The notes under the pieces were generated by a model. It ran no database searches, was not told the origin of the DNA, and worked only from the letters and a program-made list of their open reading frames with translations. Made by a program: the position numbers and the translations under genes. A DNA stretch of 64,000 bases from Ignavibacteriota bacterium (GTDB taxonomy: Bacteria > Bacteroidota > Ignavibacteria > Tepidaquicellales > Tepidaquicellaceae), in NCBI GenBank assembly GCA_026390735.1, contig JAPLFJ010000046.1, positions 24,034 through 88,033 of the forward strand. Reading direction: 5' to 3'. Position 1 is the first letter of the stretch. Every line of letters begins with the position of its first letter. Positions 9,293 through 19,098 of the stretch are shown one piece after another.

Positions 9293-9988
9293 CTACTCTT
9301 TAAAATGTTCATTATAAATATCCTGTGCTTTTTCATAATCATTAAGTCTTCCTATATCAAGCCAGTATTCTGATAACTCATACTTTATTACTTTTACTTT
9401 CTCTTCAAGTAATTTTTTAATCAATAAGTCCATTCCGAAATATGTGTCTTTAGGTATATAATTAAATATTTCAGGTTTCATCACATAAATTCCTGCAAGT
9501 ATATAAAATATCAAATCAGGCTTCTCTTCAATATTTGTAACAAAATCACCTACAAAGTCAATATTTCCGAATGCATAAGGTTTAATCTCTTTTTTAATTG
9601 CCAAAGAAAGAATTGATTCCTGTTTGCTTGAAAACTCATAAAATGCCTTAAAATCAGTTAGCGATAATATATCACCGTTCATTACTAAAAAAGGCTCTGT
9701 TAGGACTTCTTTTAATAAAGTAAGCGGTCCTGCTGTTCCAAGGGGCTTATCCTCCTTACTTATCACTAATTTAACTCCATATTTGCTTCCGTCTCCAAAA
9801 AAATTCTCTATGTAATCTGATTTATAATTAGTTGCCAGATATATTTCAGTGAACCCGCTTTTCTTTAATCTCTCTATTTGTATTTCCAGTACAGCCTTTT
9901 CACCAATCGGAAGAAGCGGCTTTGGTATTATCTCAGTAAATGGCTTTAACCTTGTTCCCAGTCCTCCTGCTAATATTACTGCTTTCAT
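9293..9988 (-). CDS. Sugar-1-phosphate nucleotidyltransferase
   Basis: A 231-residue NTP_transferase protein. The N-terminus AVILAGGLGTRLKPFT and IPKPLLPIG form the nucleotide- and phosphate-binding loop, and MNGDIL contains the metal-binding aspartate. It activates a sugar phosphate to an NDP sugar. It lacks CBS or beta-helix domains, and its size matches PtmE-like or mannose-1-phosphate guanylyltransferase-like enzymes. Lying 6 nt before the LegB-like dehydratase, it probably makes that enzyme's substrate; the nucleotide used is unknown. It overlaps the upstream membrane protein by 4 nt. Confidence 0.82.
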   Translation of the reverse strand: MKAVILAGGLGTRLKPFTEIIPKPLLPIGEKAVLEIQIERLKKSGFTEIYLATNYKSDYIENFFGDGSKYGVKLVISKEDKPLGTAGPLTLLKEVLTEPFLVMNGDILSLTDFKAFYEFSSKQESILSLAIKKEIKPYAFGNIDFVGDFVTNIEEKPDLIFYILAGIYVMKPEIFNYIPKDTYFGMDLLIKKLLEEKVKVIKYELSEYWLDIGRLNDYEKAQDIYNEHFKE

Positions 9989-11820
9989 TGATTTTCCTTT
10001 ACTTTATATATTTTATAAATTTCATTCTCAAAAACAACAGCATAATTCATATTTTGCGAATAAGTAACTTGTTTATCTTTAACTATATAATCAGGTTTGT
10101 ATTTGCTAATGTATTCTGCAAAATTAGTATTGCCGGATATTAATTGTTTATAATCTCTATCTCTCTCAATATTTCTAGAATACTGTGTTATTGAACTTTG
10201 GTCTATAATAAAACTTCTTTTGGATAAACACTTTAATTTGGGGGATTCCATATAATAGTCCTGAGGAAAAAATAATATTAGACTATTATTCTCAGTACTT
10301 GATAATAACCAATTAGCTGCCTCATTCATAGCTAATGGTCTGGTTTCAGAATCATTCACCCATTTCAATTGAAAGTATTCTTTTTTTGCTCCTACAGCAA
10401 TATTAAGCAAATCATCGGGCATTTGACTATATATTTTATCTTGCATAAATATTTGGTATACAAAGAATATTGGCAATACTATAATTATTAGCTTCGCGTA
10501 TAATTTTTTTCTGCCTATCAGAATACTCATTATCATAAACGGGAGTAATATATAAAAAAATCGCATACCTCTTAATGAGCTCTCAACATAAAATAACATA
10601 TCCTTGTTAATTATATTAACATAATAAGTCAGAAATAATGAAAAGCCAAATGTACTAAATATTAAAGATGTTGTTAGTAATTGAACGATAAATGATGTCT
10701 TATTACAATTTTTAAAATTGAAGTAAAGAAAAGATACATATATTAATAACGGAATAAAACCAATAAATATTAACAAATGAGGTTTAATCGGGAAATTTAG
10801 CATAGTTTGAATAATTGGTAAACATATAGCATAAAAAATAAATGGTAAATTACACACACCTGACAAGACAAAATATTTGTTAATATTTAATTTATTGCTT
10901 TTTAGTAATGCAAGTAATATTACTGATGAGACACTGTAAATTAATATAATCATTTCAGGATGAGCAAAGGATAATATTCCCAGTATTGAATTTTTTAATG
11001 TATCGTTGTTCAATGAATTCACATAATCAAAAATGAAATAATAGTTATTAAATATAATATTCGCTGATTTAAAAGGATTTTCATTACCCCTGAAAGGTAA
11101 AACAGATGTAATAAAAAAGAATACACAAAACGAAATACAGGAAACAATTAACCATTTATACGCAATATATTCTTTATTAAGAAACTTATAGATGAAAAAG
11201 AACATTACGGAACAAAGACCCGCAGCTAATCCTGTTGGCGGATGTATAGATGATATTGCACCTAATAAAGAGAACAATATTATTAAAAAAACATTATAAT
11301 ATTTTCTATTCTTCAGCCAAACAAAAAGACATAAGACAAATAATAAGAGAACAGCATAAGTTCCTCGTGCATTTGCATTATATGAAATGAAATAGCCCCA
11401 TAATTCTCCTTCTACTACACTTACAACTGTTGCTAATGAAATCAATACTAGTAATAGTGATAACCATTTTCTTTTAAAAACTTTATTTAATAGTATTGTG
11501 AATATTACCGTATAAATGAATACTAATACAGTATTTAATACTTGAGTGGCCTCAACAATATCATCTGTCAAATAGTAGAATACTTCAAGTATCTTTACAA
11601 AAACAGGGTTATAATATTTGTAATTATTCACATCTGAATATAAATAATCAGTTTCATACAATTTTGGTTGTACATTTTTCATCGCCATCATTCCAACAAC
11701 ATATTGGTCACCCATTAACTTATTGCACAAAATAATTTTATTGTAATAATAGGAGGAAAAAGCAATAATAAATGATACTATCAATAAAAGTAATATATCT
11801 TTATATCTACTATTACTCAC
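9985..11820 (-). CDS. Polytopic membrane protein, possibly GT-C glycosyltransferase
   Basis: A 611-residue protein with about twelve predicted membrane helices and a soluble C-terminal region of about 120 residues. The early MGDQYVVGMMAMKN loop has an acidic residue where GT-C enzymes keep their catalytic Asp, and the later soluble part resembles the C-terminal domain of such enzymes. I do not recognise a named family. If it is GT-C, it would use a polyprenyl-phosphate sugar on the periplasmic face. The start is GTG at 11820; the next ATG would remove the first helix. A protein of similar design is at 29939-31708. Confidence 0.6.
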   Translation of the reverse strand: MSNSRYKDILLLLIVSFIIAFSSYYYNKIILCNKLMGDQYVVGMMAMKNVQPKLYETDYLYSDVNNYKYYNPVFVKILEVFYYLTDDIVEATQVLNTVLVFIYTVIFTILLNKVFKRKWLSLLLVLISLATVVSVVEGELWGYFISYNANARGTYAVLLLFVLCLFVWLKNRKYYNVFLIILFSLLGAISSIHPPTGLAAGLCSVMFFFIYKFLNKEYIAYKWLIVSCISFCVFFFITSVLPFRGNENPFKSANIIFNNYYFIFDYVNSLNNDTLKNSILGILSFAHPEMIILIYSVSSVILLALLKSNKLNINKYFVLSGVCNLPFIFYAICLPIIQTMLNFPIKPHLLIFIGFIPLLIYVSFLYFNFKNCNKTSFIVQLLTTSLIFSTFGFSLFLTYYVNIINKDMLFYVESSLRGMRFFYILLPFMIMSILIGRKKLYAKLIIIVLPIFFVYQIFMQDKIYSQMPDDLLNIAVGAKKEYFQLKWVNDSETRPLAMNEAANWLLSSTENNSLILFFPQDYYMESPKLKCLSKRSFIIDQSSITQYSRNIERDRDYKQLISGNTNFAEYISKYKPDYIVKDKQVTYSQNMNYAVVFENEIYKIYKVKENQ

Positions 11821-11911
11821 AATCTAATTAATTATTTTAACTAATTTAATATTCCTTATATTCATTTGACTTTTAATGATATAGATTTAATTGTTCCTAC
11901 AAAACATTACA

Positions 11912-13126
11912 TTATAAACTTTCAACACCATTATTAATTAATTCGTTGTATATTTCAATAGCTCTAATTGCAACATTAGTGGGATAATGAATCTCTTTTG
12001 CAATTCTTCTTGCATTTGTTGAGAGTTCCATCAATTTATACTTGTCACTTAATAATAATATGATTTTTTCCTTTAAAATATCCGGCTTAGCTCTATCAAA
12101 TAAATAACCGCTTACCCCATCTTTTATTAATGATGAAAGCCCGCCAACATCACTTGCGATTACTGGTAACCCACTCGCCAAAGCTTCTACAACACTGTTT
12201 GGCGTATTATCAATTTGTGTGGGAAAAACCATCATCTTTGCTTTATCAAAATGCAGCTTAATGTTTTCGTGGTCCATTCTGCCTAAAAAGGAAATATTTT
12301 CGCGCAGATTTAAATTCGCTATCTTTATATTTAGTTTATCAACATAGGTATTATCACCGGAACCAATTATTTTTACTGCTAATTTTGGATAATCTGTAAC
12401 AATATATTTAACAATATCTATTAAAAGCTCTATTCCTTTTCTTTCCTCAATATTACCAAGATATAGTATGTCAACTTCCCTTTCCACCGTGTCATTATTT
12501 TCAAAAAATATTTTATTGATGGCTTCAGGGAAATAATATATATTTGCCTCAGGGTTTATTTTTTTGATATAGTCAATTGACCAATCAGAAACCCCTCCAT
12601 AGTTATTAACATCATTAATTGTTTCGTTTTCAATTTTTAGTTCTACTTTATTAATCTTATAATCAACGTAATCTTTATATAATCCTATCGGTCCCTGTAA
12701 TGATATTATATTAGGGATTGCAATATCTTTAACAGCTAATCCATACCTTGTTTCTGTACCAAATATATGTATAAGATCTGGCTTTATTTTTCTAATGTGC
12801 CTTTTTATGTATAAAGTATTTAAAAAATACTTTGATAATCGGTCGATTGGGAAATAAGAAGGATATCCTAAATTAATAAAAGGAATTGTATAAATACTTT
12901 TGAGTATATGAAAATTAATGTTATTAAAAATAAAATGACGGCTTCTCTTAATCCATGGTGTTATTGTTAAGATATGTAATTCTATGTCCTCATACCTTCC
13001 TAATTCATCTGCCAGATATCTGATCCAACTCGCAGGATGATATTTTCTTTTAAATTGCTGTTTTGTGAATTTGTAAGGTATTGTATCAACAGGATATGGG
13101 CATAACCAGAGAACTTTTTTCTTCAT
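11912..13126 (-). CDS. Glycosyltransferase family 4
   Basis: A GT-B enzyme of 404 residues if it begins at the ATG at 13126 (MKKKVLWLCPYPVDT). An upstream in-frame TTG at 13141 would overlap the previous gene by 14 nt and is less likely. The C-terminal domain has YLGNIEERKGIELLID and PTQIDNTPNSVVEALASG, the GT4 donor-binding region with the EALA glutamate. It is a retaining transferase of the cytoplasmic face. It follows another GT4 gene by 1 nt, and a 91-nt spacer separates it from the membrane protein downstream. Confidence 0.85.
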   Translation of the reverse strand: MKKKVLWLCPYPVDTIPYKFTKQQFKRKYHPASWIRYLADELGRYEDIELHILTITPWIKRSRHFIFNNINFHILKSIYTIPFINLGYPSYFPIDRLSKYFLNTLYIKRHIRKIKPDLIHIFGTETRYGLAVKDIAIPNIISLQGPIGLYKDYVDYKINKVELKIENETINDVNNYGGVSDWSIDYIKKINPEANIYYFPEAINKIFFENNDTVEREVDILYLGNIEERKGIELLIDIVKYIVTDYPKLAVKIIGSGDNTYVDKLNIKIANLNLRENISFLGRMDHENIKLHFDKAKMMVFPTQIDNTPNSVVEALASGLPVIASDVGGLSSLIKDGVSGYLFDRAKPDILKEKIILLLSDKYKLMELSTNARRIAKEIHYPTNVAIRAIEIYNELINNGVESL

Positions 13127-13127
13127 A

Positions 13128-14288
13128 CTATAAATCAGCAATATCTATAAATCTTTGAGAAATATAACTCCATTTAAAATTTGATAATGCAAGAGCTCTC
13201 CCATTTTTCCCCATTTGCTTCATCTTGCCTTTTTCCGTCACTAAATTGAGAACACTTTTCCTTAAATCCTCCAGATTTGCTTCACGAATTCCATAGCCGT
13301 TATTATTGGTTAATCTTTCATTTAGATAATCGCATACAACAATAGGTAATCCACAACTCATAGCATCAACACTGCTCATTGATGCTTCCTTTGGCCATAT
13401 GGCTATATCTGAAGCTAAATAGTATTTTAATAAATCTTTGCTCGGAATGGCCTCTATATGTATAAATTTCTCCTTATATATAGTTTTATACAATTCTAAT
13501 CTCTTTAAATAATCTTTGCCAATACTTCCTATAAACAATACATATAAATTATATTTCTTGAATTCTTCTGTTAATGCCTCTAAAATTAAGACTGGATCTT
13601 TAGTTTCAATAATTTTCCCGGTATAAATTATTAACACATCATTTTCTGTGATTTTTAATGCTTTTCTTGTTTCTTCTCTGATAATTGCATCAGGACGGAA
13701 ATATTCTGTATCGGTTCCCAGTGGAATTACCTCTATTTTATTTTTATGTTTATACTCATTTATCATAAATTCTTTTGTTTGCTCGGTTACTGCAACTAAT
13801 TTTGCATTACTCGTATTAATTATTAAAGCATAGAGGTTATTAATAATTCTGAGAACTATGCTTTTAGATTTAACGTGATTGCTTGTATAATGGTCATGCG
13901 CATCCATTATCAGCTTAAAGCCATAATATCTTTGTAATATAGGCAAGATTAAAGAATAATAATTATAAACACCGTGAACTATTACTAAGTCGGGCTTAAG
14001 TCTTTTAAAAAGCTTGAAAAATCCCTTTAGCCAGATTCTTCTCGCTGGTTGCTCTAATATTCCTTTAAGTCTGTAAACAGTAAACCCCTCGATAGTTTCT
14101 TCTCTAGGTTCAAATTCACGCTCCCCTAAAATTGATTTTACAGTGTTATCATAATCGGGTAACGGGAAATACTTATTTGAAGTAATAACATGAACTTCAT
14201 GTCCTGCTTTTGCTTGTTCTCTTGAAAGAAAATATTCCTGATAGCCTAATTGATGCTGGAAATAATTAATTAAATGAACAATCTTCAT
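13128..14288 (-). CDS. Glycosyltransferase family 4
   Basis: A 386-residue GT-B enzyme. The N-terminal domain begins MKIVHLINYFQHQLGYQEY, and the C-terminal domain has IYTGKIIETKDPVLILEAL and a donor loop around KEASMSSVDAMSCGLP. The glutamate usually found before the A-x-A-x-G motif is replaced by Asp in VDAMSCG, a conservative change. The gene overlaps the upstream asparagine synthase by 4 nt, so the pair is probably translated together. Donor sugar and linkage are unknown. Confidence 0.84.
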   Translation of the reverse strand: MKIVHLINYFQHQLGYQEYFLSREQAKAGHEVHVITSNKYFPLPDYDNTVKSILGEREFEPREETIEGFTVYRLKGILEQPARRIWLKGFFKLFKRLKPDLVIVHGVYNYYSLILPILQRYYGFKLIMDAHDHYTSNHVKSKSIVLRIINNLYALIINTSNAKLVAVTEQTKEFMINEYKHKNKIEVIPLGTDTEYFRPDAIIREETRKALKITENDVLIIYTGKIIETKDPVLILEALTEEFKKYNLYVLFIGSIGKDYLKRLELYKTIYKEKFIHIEAIPSKDLLKYYLASDIAIWPKEASMSSVDAMSCGLPIVVCDYLNERLTNNNGYGIREANLEDLRKSVLNLVTEKGKMKQMGKNGRALALSNFKWSYISQRFIDIADL

Positions 14289-16246
14289 ATTGTTTCAAAA
14301 CTATTCAGTATTGTCGCTAAGGACAATAATTTCCATATTTTATTGCTGTTAAGAGGAACATCTTTAAACAACAAGTTTATTGCATCTATATCAAAAAATT
14401 CTTTAATAATTTTTGAATTGTAAATAATGTCTTTAATGATATTTATTTCTTTTGAAAGCCATTCCTTTTCGGACGTAACAAATCCAATTTTAAATCTATT
14501 AAGAATGTTTTTTGGTAATAATCCCTTAAAACTATTTTTAAAAATATATTTTGTAATTCCATTATTAATTTTATACGTATGCGGTAATGAATACACAAAT
14601 TCCAGAAGCCTGTAATCAAGGAAAGGTAATCTTGCTTCAATTGAATGAGCCATTGAATTTCTGTCAACAACATTTAGTAATATTGGTAGTGACAAAGTAT
14701 AAAATGAATTTTTTAAATAATTACTAAAACCTTCAGTCATTGAATTTCCGGTTATATCAAATCCTTTATCATTTTTCTCATGTAACAGTTTAATACTATA
14801 GTCCTTTAGCCCATTATTAAAGATAGTTTCCCTTTTAATACGGTTTTCATCGTAAAGCATTTTTAGCACCTTAACATTCTTCAGCTCTTTTTTTGATATT
14901 TCCAATATTTGTCTAAAGTAAGATATTTTATAATCATCTTTAATCTTTTTAGAGTTGCCTAAATATTGTGATAATTCACCTTTTATTAAATTCTGCGTTT
15001 GGTAATAGGGATACATATATTTATCATACCCTGCCAGTATTTCATCTGATCCCTGTCCGTCTAATGTGACTGTAACACCTGCTTCTTTTGCTAATCTGTA
15101 AACACACCATGACGCATAACAGCTTGACGAGATATATGGAGTTTCAATATGATAATACATCTTTTCCAATTCATTAATAAACCCATCGGCAGTGGGTTCA
15201 ATAAAATATCCTTTAGCATTAGTTAATTCAATAACTTGTTTTGCATATTTCGTTTCATCGATTTCCATCTTTTCAGAACCTGCAGTAAATGTTTTTTGTA
15301 TATCACTTGACCCTGTTTCTTTTAAAATTCTATCCATAGTAACAACAATAGCTGAAGAATCAATTCCTCCTGATAAAGCAGTTCCAACAGGAACATCGCT
15401 TCTCAACCTTAATTTCACACTGTCATAAAATAATTCATAAAATTTTTCCGAAGCTTCTTTTTCATTAATAGAAAAGTTAGATGGTCTCGTGTTAAATTCG
15501 TGCCACTTTTCTATAGAAATCTCCGCATTCGCAGAAAATATATTTTTGACTATTAAATAATGCCCTGTCTTTAATTGCTTAACGTTTTCAAATAATGTTA
15601 AATCTCCGTAATCATTATTTCTTTCAAAGCCAAATATTTTTATGAGATACTCTTTATTAATTCTTTTTTCAATCCGGTTTAATTTAAACAATTGCTTAAT
15701 TTCGGAAGAAAAGTAAAAACCATTTATATCTTTTAAATAATAAAACGGCTTGATGCTAAACTGATCTGTTGAACAAAATATTACTTCTTTAGAAATGTCT
15801 AATATTGCAAAAGACCACATACCGTTGAATTTCTTTAAACAAGCATACCCCCATTTATGGTATGCGGCTAATATTACCTCAGTATCTGTATTAGATTTAA
15901 ACTTATAACCAAAACCGGCTAATTCTCTCTTTAATTCAACATAATTGTATATTTCGCCATTATACGTAATCCATAGTGTATCATTTGCATACCCCATAGG
16001 TTGGTGACCGGTATCCGTTAAATCAATAATTGACAACCTTCTATGACCTAAGAATATGTTGCATCGCTTAAAATCGTTTTCTAATTCATCTGCCCTTTTA
16101 AATGTTTTAACTGTTCTTTTTTCTGTATCAACTGCCAATGCACCTTCATCATCAGGTCCCCGATATTTAATTACATCAGTCATTTTGTTGATTAAATGTG
16201 AATCTACCTTATCCCTAAATGAGACTATCCCCGCTATTCCACACAT
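14285..16246 (-). CDS. asnB: Glutamine-hydrolysing asparagine synthase family amidotransferase
   Basis: A 653-residue protein with both AsnB domains. The N-terminal Ntn glutaminase domain starts with the nucleophile Cys2 (MCGIAG) and has RGPDDEG and YNGEIYNY. The synthase domain has the PP-loop LSGGIDSSA at about residues 291-299. It transfers ammonia from glutamine to an AMP-activated carboxylate. In polysaccharide loci, relatives are thought to amidate uronic acids, and having two full AsnBs plus two relatives here favours a glycan role over asparagine supply. It overlaps the downstream GT4 by 4 nt. Confidence 0.86.
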   Translation of the reverse strand: MCGIAGIVSFRDKVDSHLINKMTDVIKYRGPDDEGALAVDTEKRTVKTFKRADELENDFKRCNIFLGHRRLSIIDLTDTGHQPMGYANDTLWITYNGEIYNYVELKRELAGFGYKFKSNTDTEVILAAYHKWGYACLKKFNGMWSFAILDISKEVIFCSTDQFSIKPFYYLKDINGFYFSSEIKQLFKLNRIEKRINKEYLIKIFGFERNNDYGDLTLFENVKQLKTGHYLIVKNIFSANAEISIEKWHEFNTRPSNFSINEKEASEKFYELFYDSVKLRLRSDVPVGTALSGGIDSSAIVVTMDRILKETGSSDIQKTFTAGSEKMEIDETKYAKQVIELTNAKGYFIEPTADGFINELEKMYYHIETPYISSSCYASWCVYRLAKEAGVTVTLDGQGSDEILAGYDKYMYPYYQTQNLIKGELSQYLGNSKKIKDDYKISYFRQILEISKKELKNVKVLKMLYDENRIKRETIFNNGLKDYSIKLLHEKNDKGFDITGNSMTEGFSNYLKNSFYTLSLPILLNVVDRNSMAHSIEARLPFLDYRLLEFVYSLPHTYKINNGITKYIFKNSFKGLLPKNILNRFKIGFVTSEKEWLSKEINIIKDIIYNSKIIKEFFDIDAINLLFKDVPLNSNKIWKLLSLATILNSFETI

Positions 16247-16247
16247 A

Positions 16248-17957
16248 CTAGTTATAAATGTTTTTTAAATAAATGTAACTGTAATAGACATAGTTTCTGT
16301 CATCAGAAATGTTTTTTAATAACTTGCACTTCTTTGGTATTGGATGACTGAACCCGATTTTACTTCTGTATATATTTTCTTTATCTATATATTTTTCGGC
16401 TAATTTTTTCACAATGTACTTTCCGTGTAATCTGTTGACTTTATACTTCAAAGGTAAATTTAATGCGAATTGTATTACATCTATATCCATAAACGGTAAT
16501 CTGAATTCTACTGAATTCATCATACCCATCTTATCTGCTCTTAATAAAAGAGGTTGCAAGTATTGTGATAAATCACTTAATAATACACTTTGAACTTCCC
16601 GTTCTTCAATATTCTTAATGAATTCGTATTTAATAAGATTTTTCCTGTATCTTTCATGTATCTTCATTGATTCTTCCGAAAATATATCATTCCTGTATGC
16701 AAGATAATCTGCTTCACTTGCAAAAAATTTCAATAATGAATTCGATTTATTAAAAATTGCAGTTACTAATCTTTTCGGGATATATTTCCTGTATTTTCTT
16801 GAGATGTAAAATTTTCTGTAGTGTCCATATCCACCAAAAAGTTCATCTGCTGCTTCACCGGCTAAAAGAACTTTAACATCATTTACGTTCGCTAATTTTG
16901 CAAGTTCACTTATTCCAAATGCATTTGGATGTACTAATGGAAATTCATAATGATTTATTACATTATCTATATTGTCACTGATTAAATCCACATTAATTTT
17001 TCTGGATATTAATTCCTTATTTAATTTATGAGCAAGTAGTTCAGCATAATATTTCTCACTCATACTTTCAACATCTATGAAAAACAAATCAATATCTTCA
17101 TAAATTAATGATAAAGCTGATACCAGAGAAGAGTCAACACCGCCTGAATTTGTAGTGCCGACTTTTGCATCCGATATTAATCTTTTGTTCACAGCTTTTC
17201 TCATCAACTCATCAAACTTCATTATTAATTCATTTTCCGACAAACATGCATTTTCTGCATATTTCTGTTCATCAAGTAATGAATCATAAGTGAAGTAAAT
17301 ATTTTTTTGGAATGACTTATTTTGTAAATCTATTTCTATATATTCCCCATTCCCTAAATATGAAACATTATTGAATATTGACAAATTCTCTGAAAACCTG
17401 TAATACATACAATCATTAAATAATCTTTCATTTATCTCAAAATTAAAACCTAAATGCTTAAACGCTTTTATTTCTGACGCAAAATACAAACCTTTATCAT
17501 TCTTAATGTAGTAAAGAGGTTTTTTTCCAACTTTGTCCCGGGCTAAATATATCTTCTTGTTCTTTAAATCGTATATACAAAAAGCGAAAAAGCCTTCGAT
17601 CTTCTTAACAATATTAATTCCGTACTTTTTGTACCCGTATATTAATACCTCGGTATCAGAATTGCTTTTAAAGACAATACCATCTTTCTCTAACTCTTTC
17701 CTTAATTCTTTAAAATTGTATATTTCACCGTTAAATACTATCCAGACACTTTCAGCATCATCAGTCATCGGCTGATGCCCTGCATCTGTTAAATCAATTA
17801 TACTTAATCTCCTGAAACCTAAACCCACATTTAAATCCAAATAATGTCCCTCATCATCAGGTCCCCTGTGAATTAAAGAATCAGTCATTAACTTTAAATC
17901 ATTGAATTCCACTTTGCGGGATTTATCAAAATAATATATTCCAACTATTCCGCACAT
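16248..17957 (-). CDS. asnB: Glutamine-hydrolysing asparagine synthase family amidotransferase
   Basis: A 569-residue AsnB homologue with the catalytic Cys2 (MCGIVGIYYF), RGPDDEG, FNGEIYNF and the PP-loop NSGGVDSSLV at residues 270-279. It is shorter than its neighbour at 14285-16246 and clearly a different paralogue. The C-terminus is brief but still contains FRLPFMDIDVI and HGKYIVKKLA, so I see no truncation. Its stop is 1 nt from the next asparagine synthase start. Its likely role is amidation of a sugar carboxylate or related transfer in the glycan pathway. Confidence 0.85.
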   Translation of the reverse strand: MCGIVGIYYFDKSRKVEFNDLKLMTDSLIHRGPDDEGHYLDLNVGLGFRRLSIIDLTDAGHQPMTDDAESVWIVFNGEIYNFKELRKELEKDGIVFKSNSDTEVLIYGYKKYGINIVKKIEGFFAFCIYDLKNKKIYLARDKVGKKPLYYIKNDKGLYFASEIKAFKHLGFNFEINERLFNDCMYYRFSENLSIFNNVSYLGNGEYIEIDLQNKSFQKNIYFTYDSLLDEQKYAENACLSENELIMKFDELMRKAVNKRLISDAKVGTTNSGGVDSSLVSALSLIYEDIDLFFIDVESMSEKYYAELLAHKLNKELISRKINVDLISDNIDNVINHYEFPLVHPNAFGISELAKLANVNDVKVLLAGEAADELFGGYGHYRKFYISRKYRKYIPKRLVTAIFNKSNSLLKFFASEADYLAYRNDIFSEESMKIHERYRKNLIKYEFIKNIEEREVQSVLLSDLSQYLQPLLLRADKMGMMNSVEFRLPFMDIDVIQFALNLPLKYKVNRLHGKYIVKKLAEKYIDKENIYRSKIGFSHPIPKKCKLLKNISDDRNYVYYSYIYLKNIYN

Positions 17958-17958
17958 G

Positions 17959-19098
17959 CTATTTCAATCTTTTCTTTATTATTAAATTATACATTTGGTT
18001 GTGTAAATTAATCATACTCTCTGTATTATACTTATTTTCAATTGTTTTTCTACAATTTAAACGCATTTCATTGTATAAATATTCATCTTTTAATAATCCA
18101 AGAACAGCGTTAGCTAATATATTTGCTGAAAATGAATTCACTACAATCCCGCATTTATTATCCTCAATCACTTCTCGGGCACCGGATACTGGAGTAGATA
18201 CAACCGGAACACCAAAAGATAAAGCTTCTAACATTGCTAAAGACATACATTCACTTAATGATGTCATCAACAAACAGATACTGTTTTTATAATGGATGCT
18301 TAAATTATCAACCTTCCCATGTAGAGTCATATTATTTTTTAACAATACACATATTTCTTTTTCTTCCACAGTAAGTTCACTTAACTCTATTCCGAAAACG
18401 TTAAACATTACATTCATATTTTCTTTAAATATTATTTTAAAAGACTCTAATGCAAGTTTAAAATTCTTAAATACATCGTATCTGCCTACCCAGATAATTG
18501 ATAGTTTCTCTTCATTTTCGTTTTCGGCTTTATTATCCATTGTGCCAATTTCAACACCATTTGGAATGTGATATAACTTTGAAGAATCAAATCCAATTTC
18601 ACTTAATTTATTAATCATTTCTTTGCTCAAACATACTAAAAATATATTTTTGTATATTTTATTTATATCTTTCCTTTTGATCATTAAATATCTTTTGATT
18701 CTATAATAATAATCACAATTAAAATCTCTTAAATCTGTTTGATTGTAATCGGAATATGCATGATTAGTTATTACCATGGGAATGTTTTTTAGCAACGAAT
18801 AATAATATATTGGTACTATACTAAACCCTATTTGATGAACATGAATTATGTCTGGTTTTTCTTTCAGGTTTAATAATATCGATATCAAATTAAAGAAATG
18901 AGTAATCTTTCTTAATCTCCCATGCCTCGCTTTAAAAGTAATAGCATTTTTATAATAATATGGTCTATTCTCATTTTCTTCGCTTATCAAAAATATATTA
19001 TTATTTTTCCCCTTCATTTTTCCAAGAAGGTCATCTACTATTTTGTTTACTGCTCCTTTAAGGAATAATTGGGTTTCGGAATAGTAATAAATGTTCAT
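17959..19098 (-). CDS. Glycosyltransferase family 4
   Basis: A 379-residue GT-B enzyme. Key features are IIWVGRYDVFKNFKLALESF at the start of the C-terminal domain and SLSECMSLAMLEALSFGVPVV, which holds the ExxxxxxxE donor-binding pair. It lies between two asparagine-synthase family genes: 1 nt from the downstream one, and sharing one base with the stop of the upstream one. This arrangement suggests that the glycosyl transfer and the amidation act on the same sugar. Donor unknown. Confidence 0.85.
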   Translation of the reverse strand: MNIYYYSETQLFLKGAVNKIVDDLLGKMKGKNNNIFLISEENENRPYYYKNAITFKARHGRLRKITHFFNLISILLNLKEKPDIIHVHQIGFSIVPIYYYSLLKNIPMVITNHAYSDYNQTDLRDFNCDYYYRIKRYLMIKRKDINKIYKNIFLVCLSKEMINKLSEIGFDSSKLYHIPNGVEIGTMDNKAENENEEKLSIIWVGRYDVFKNFKLALESFKIIFKENMNVMFNVFGIELSELTVEEKEICVLLKNNMTLHGKVDNLSIHYKNSICLLMTSLSECMSLAMLEALSFGVPVVSTPVSGAREVIEDNKCGIVVNSFSANILANAVLGLLKDEYLYNEMRLNCRKTIENKYNTESMINLHNQMYNLIIKKRLK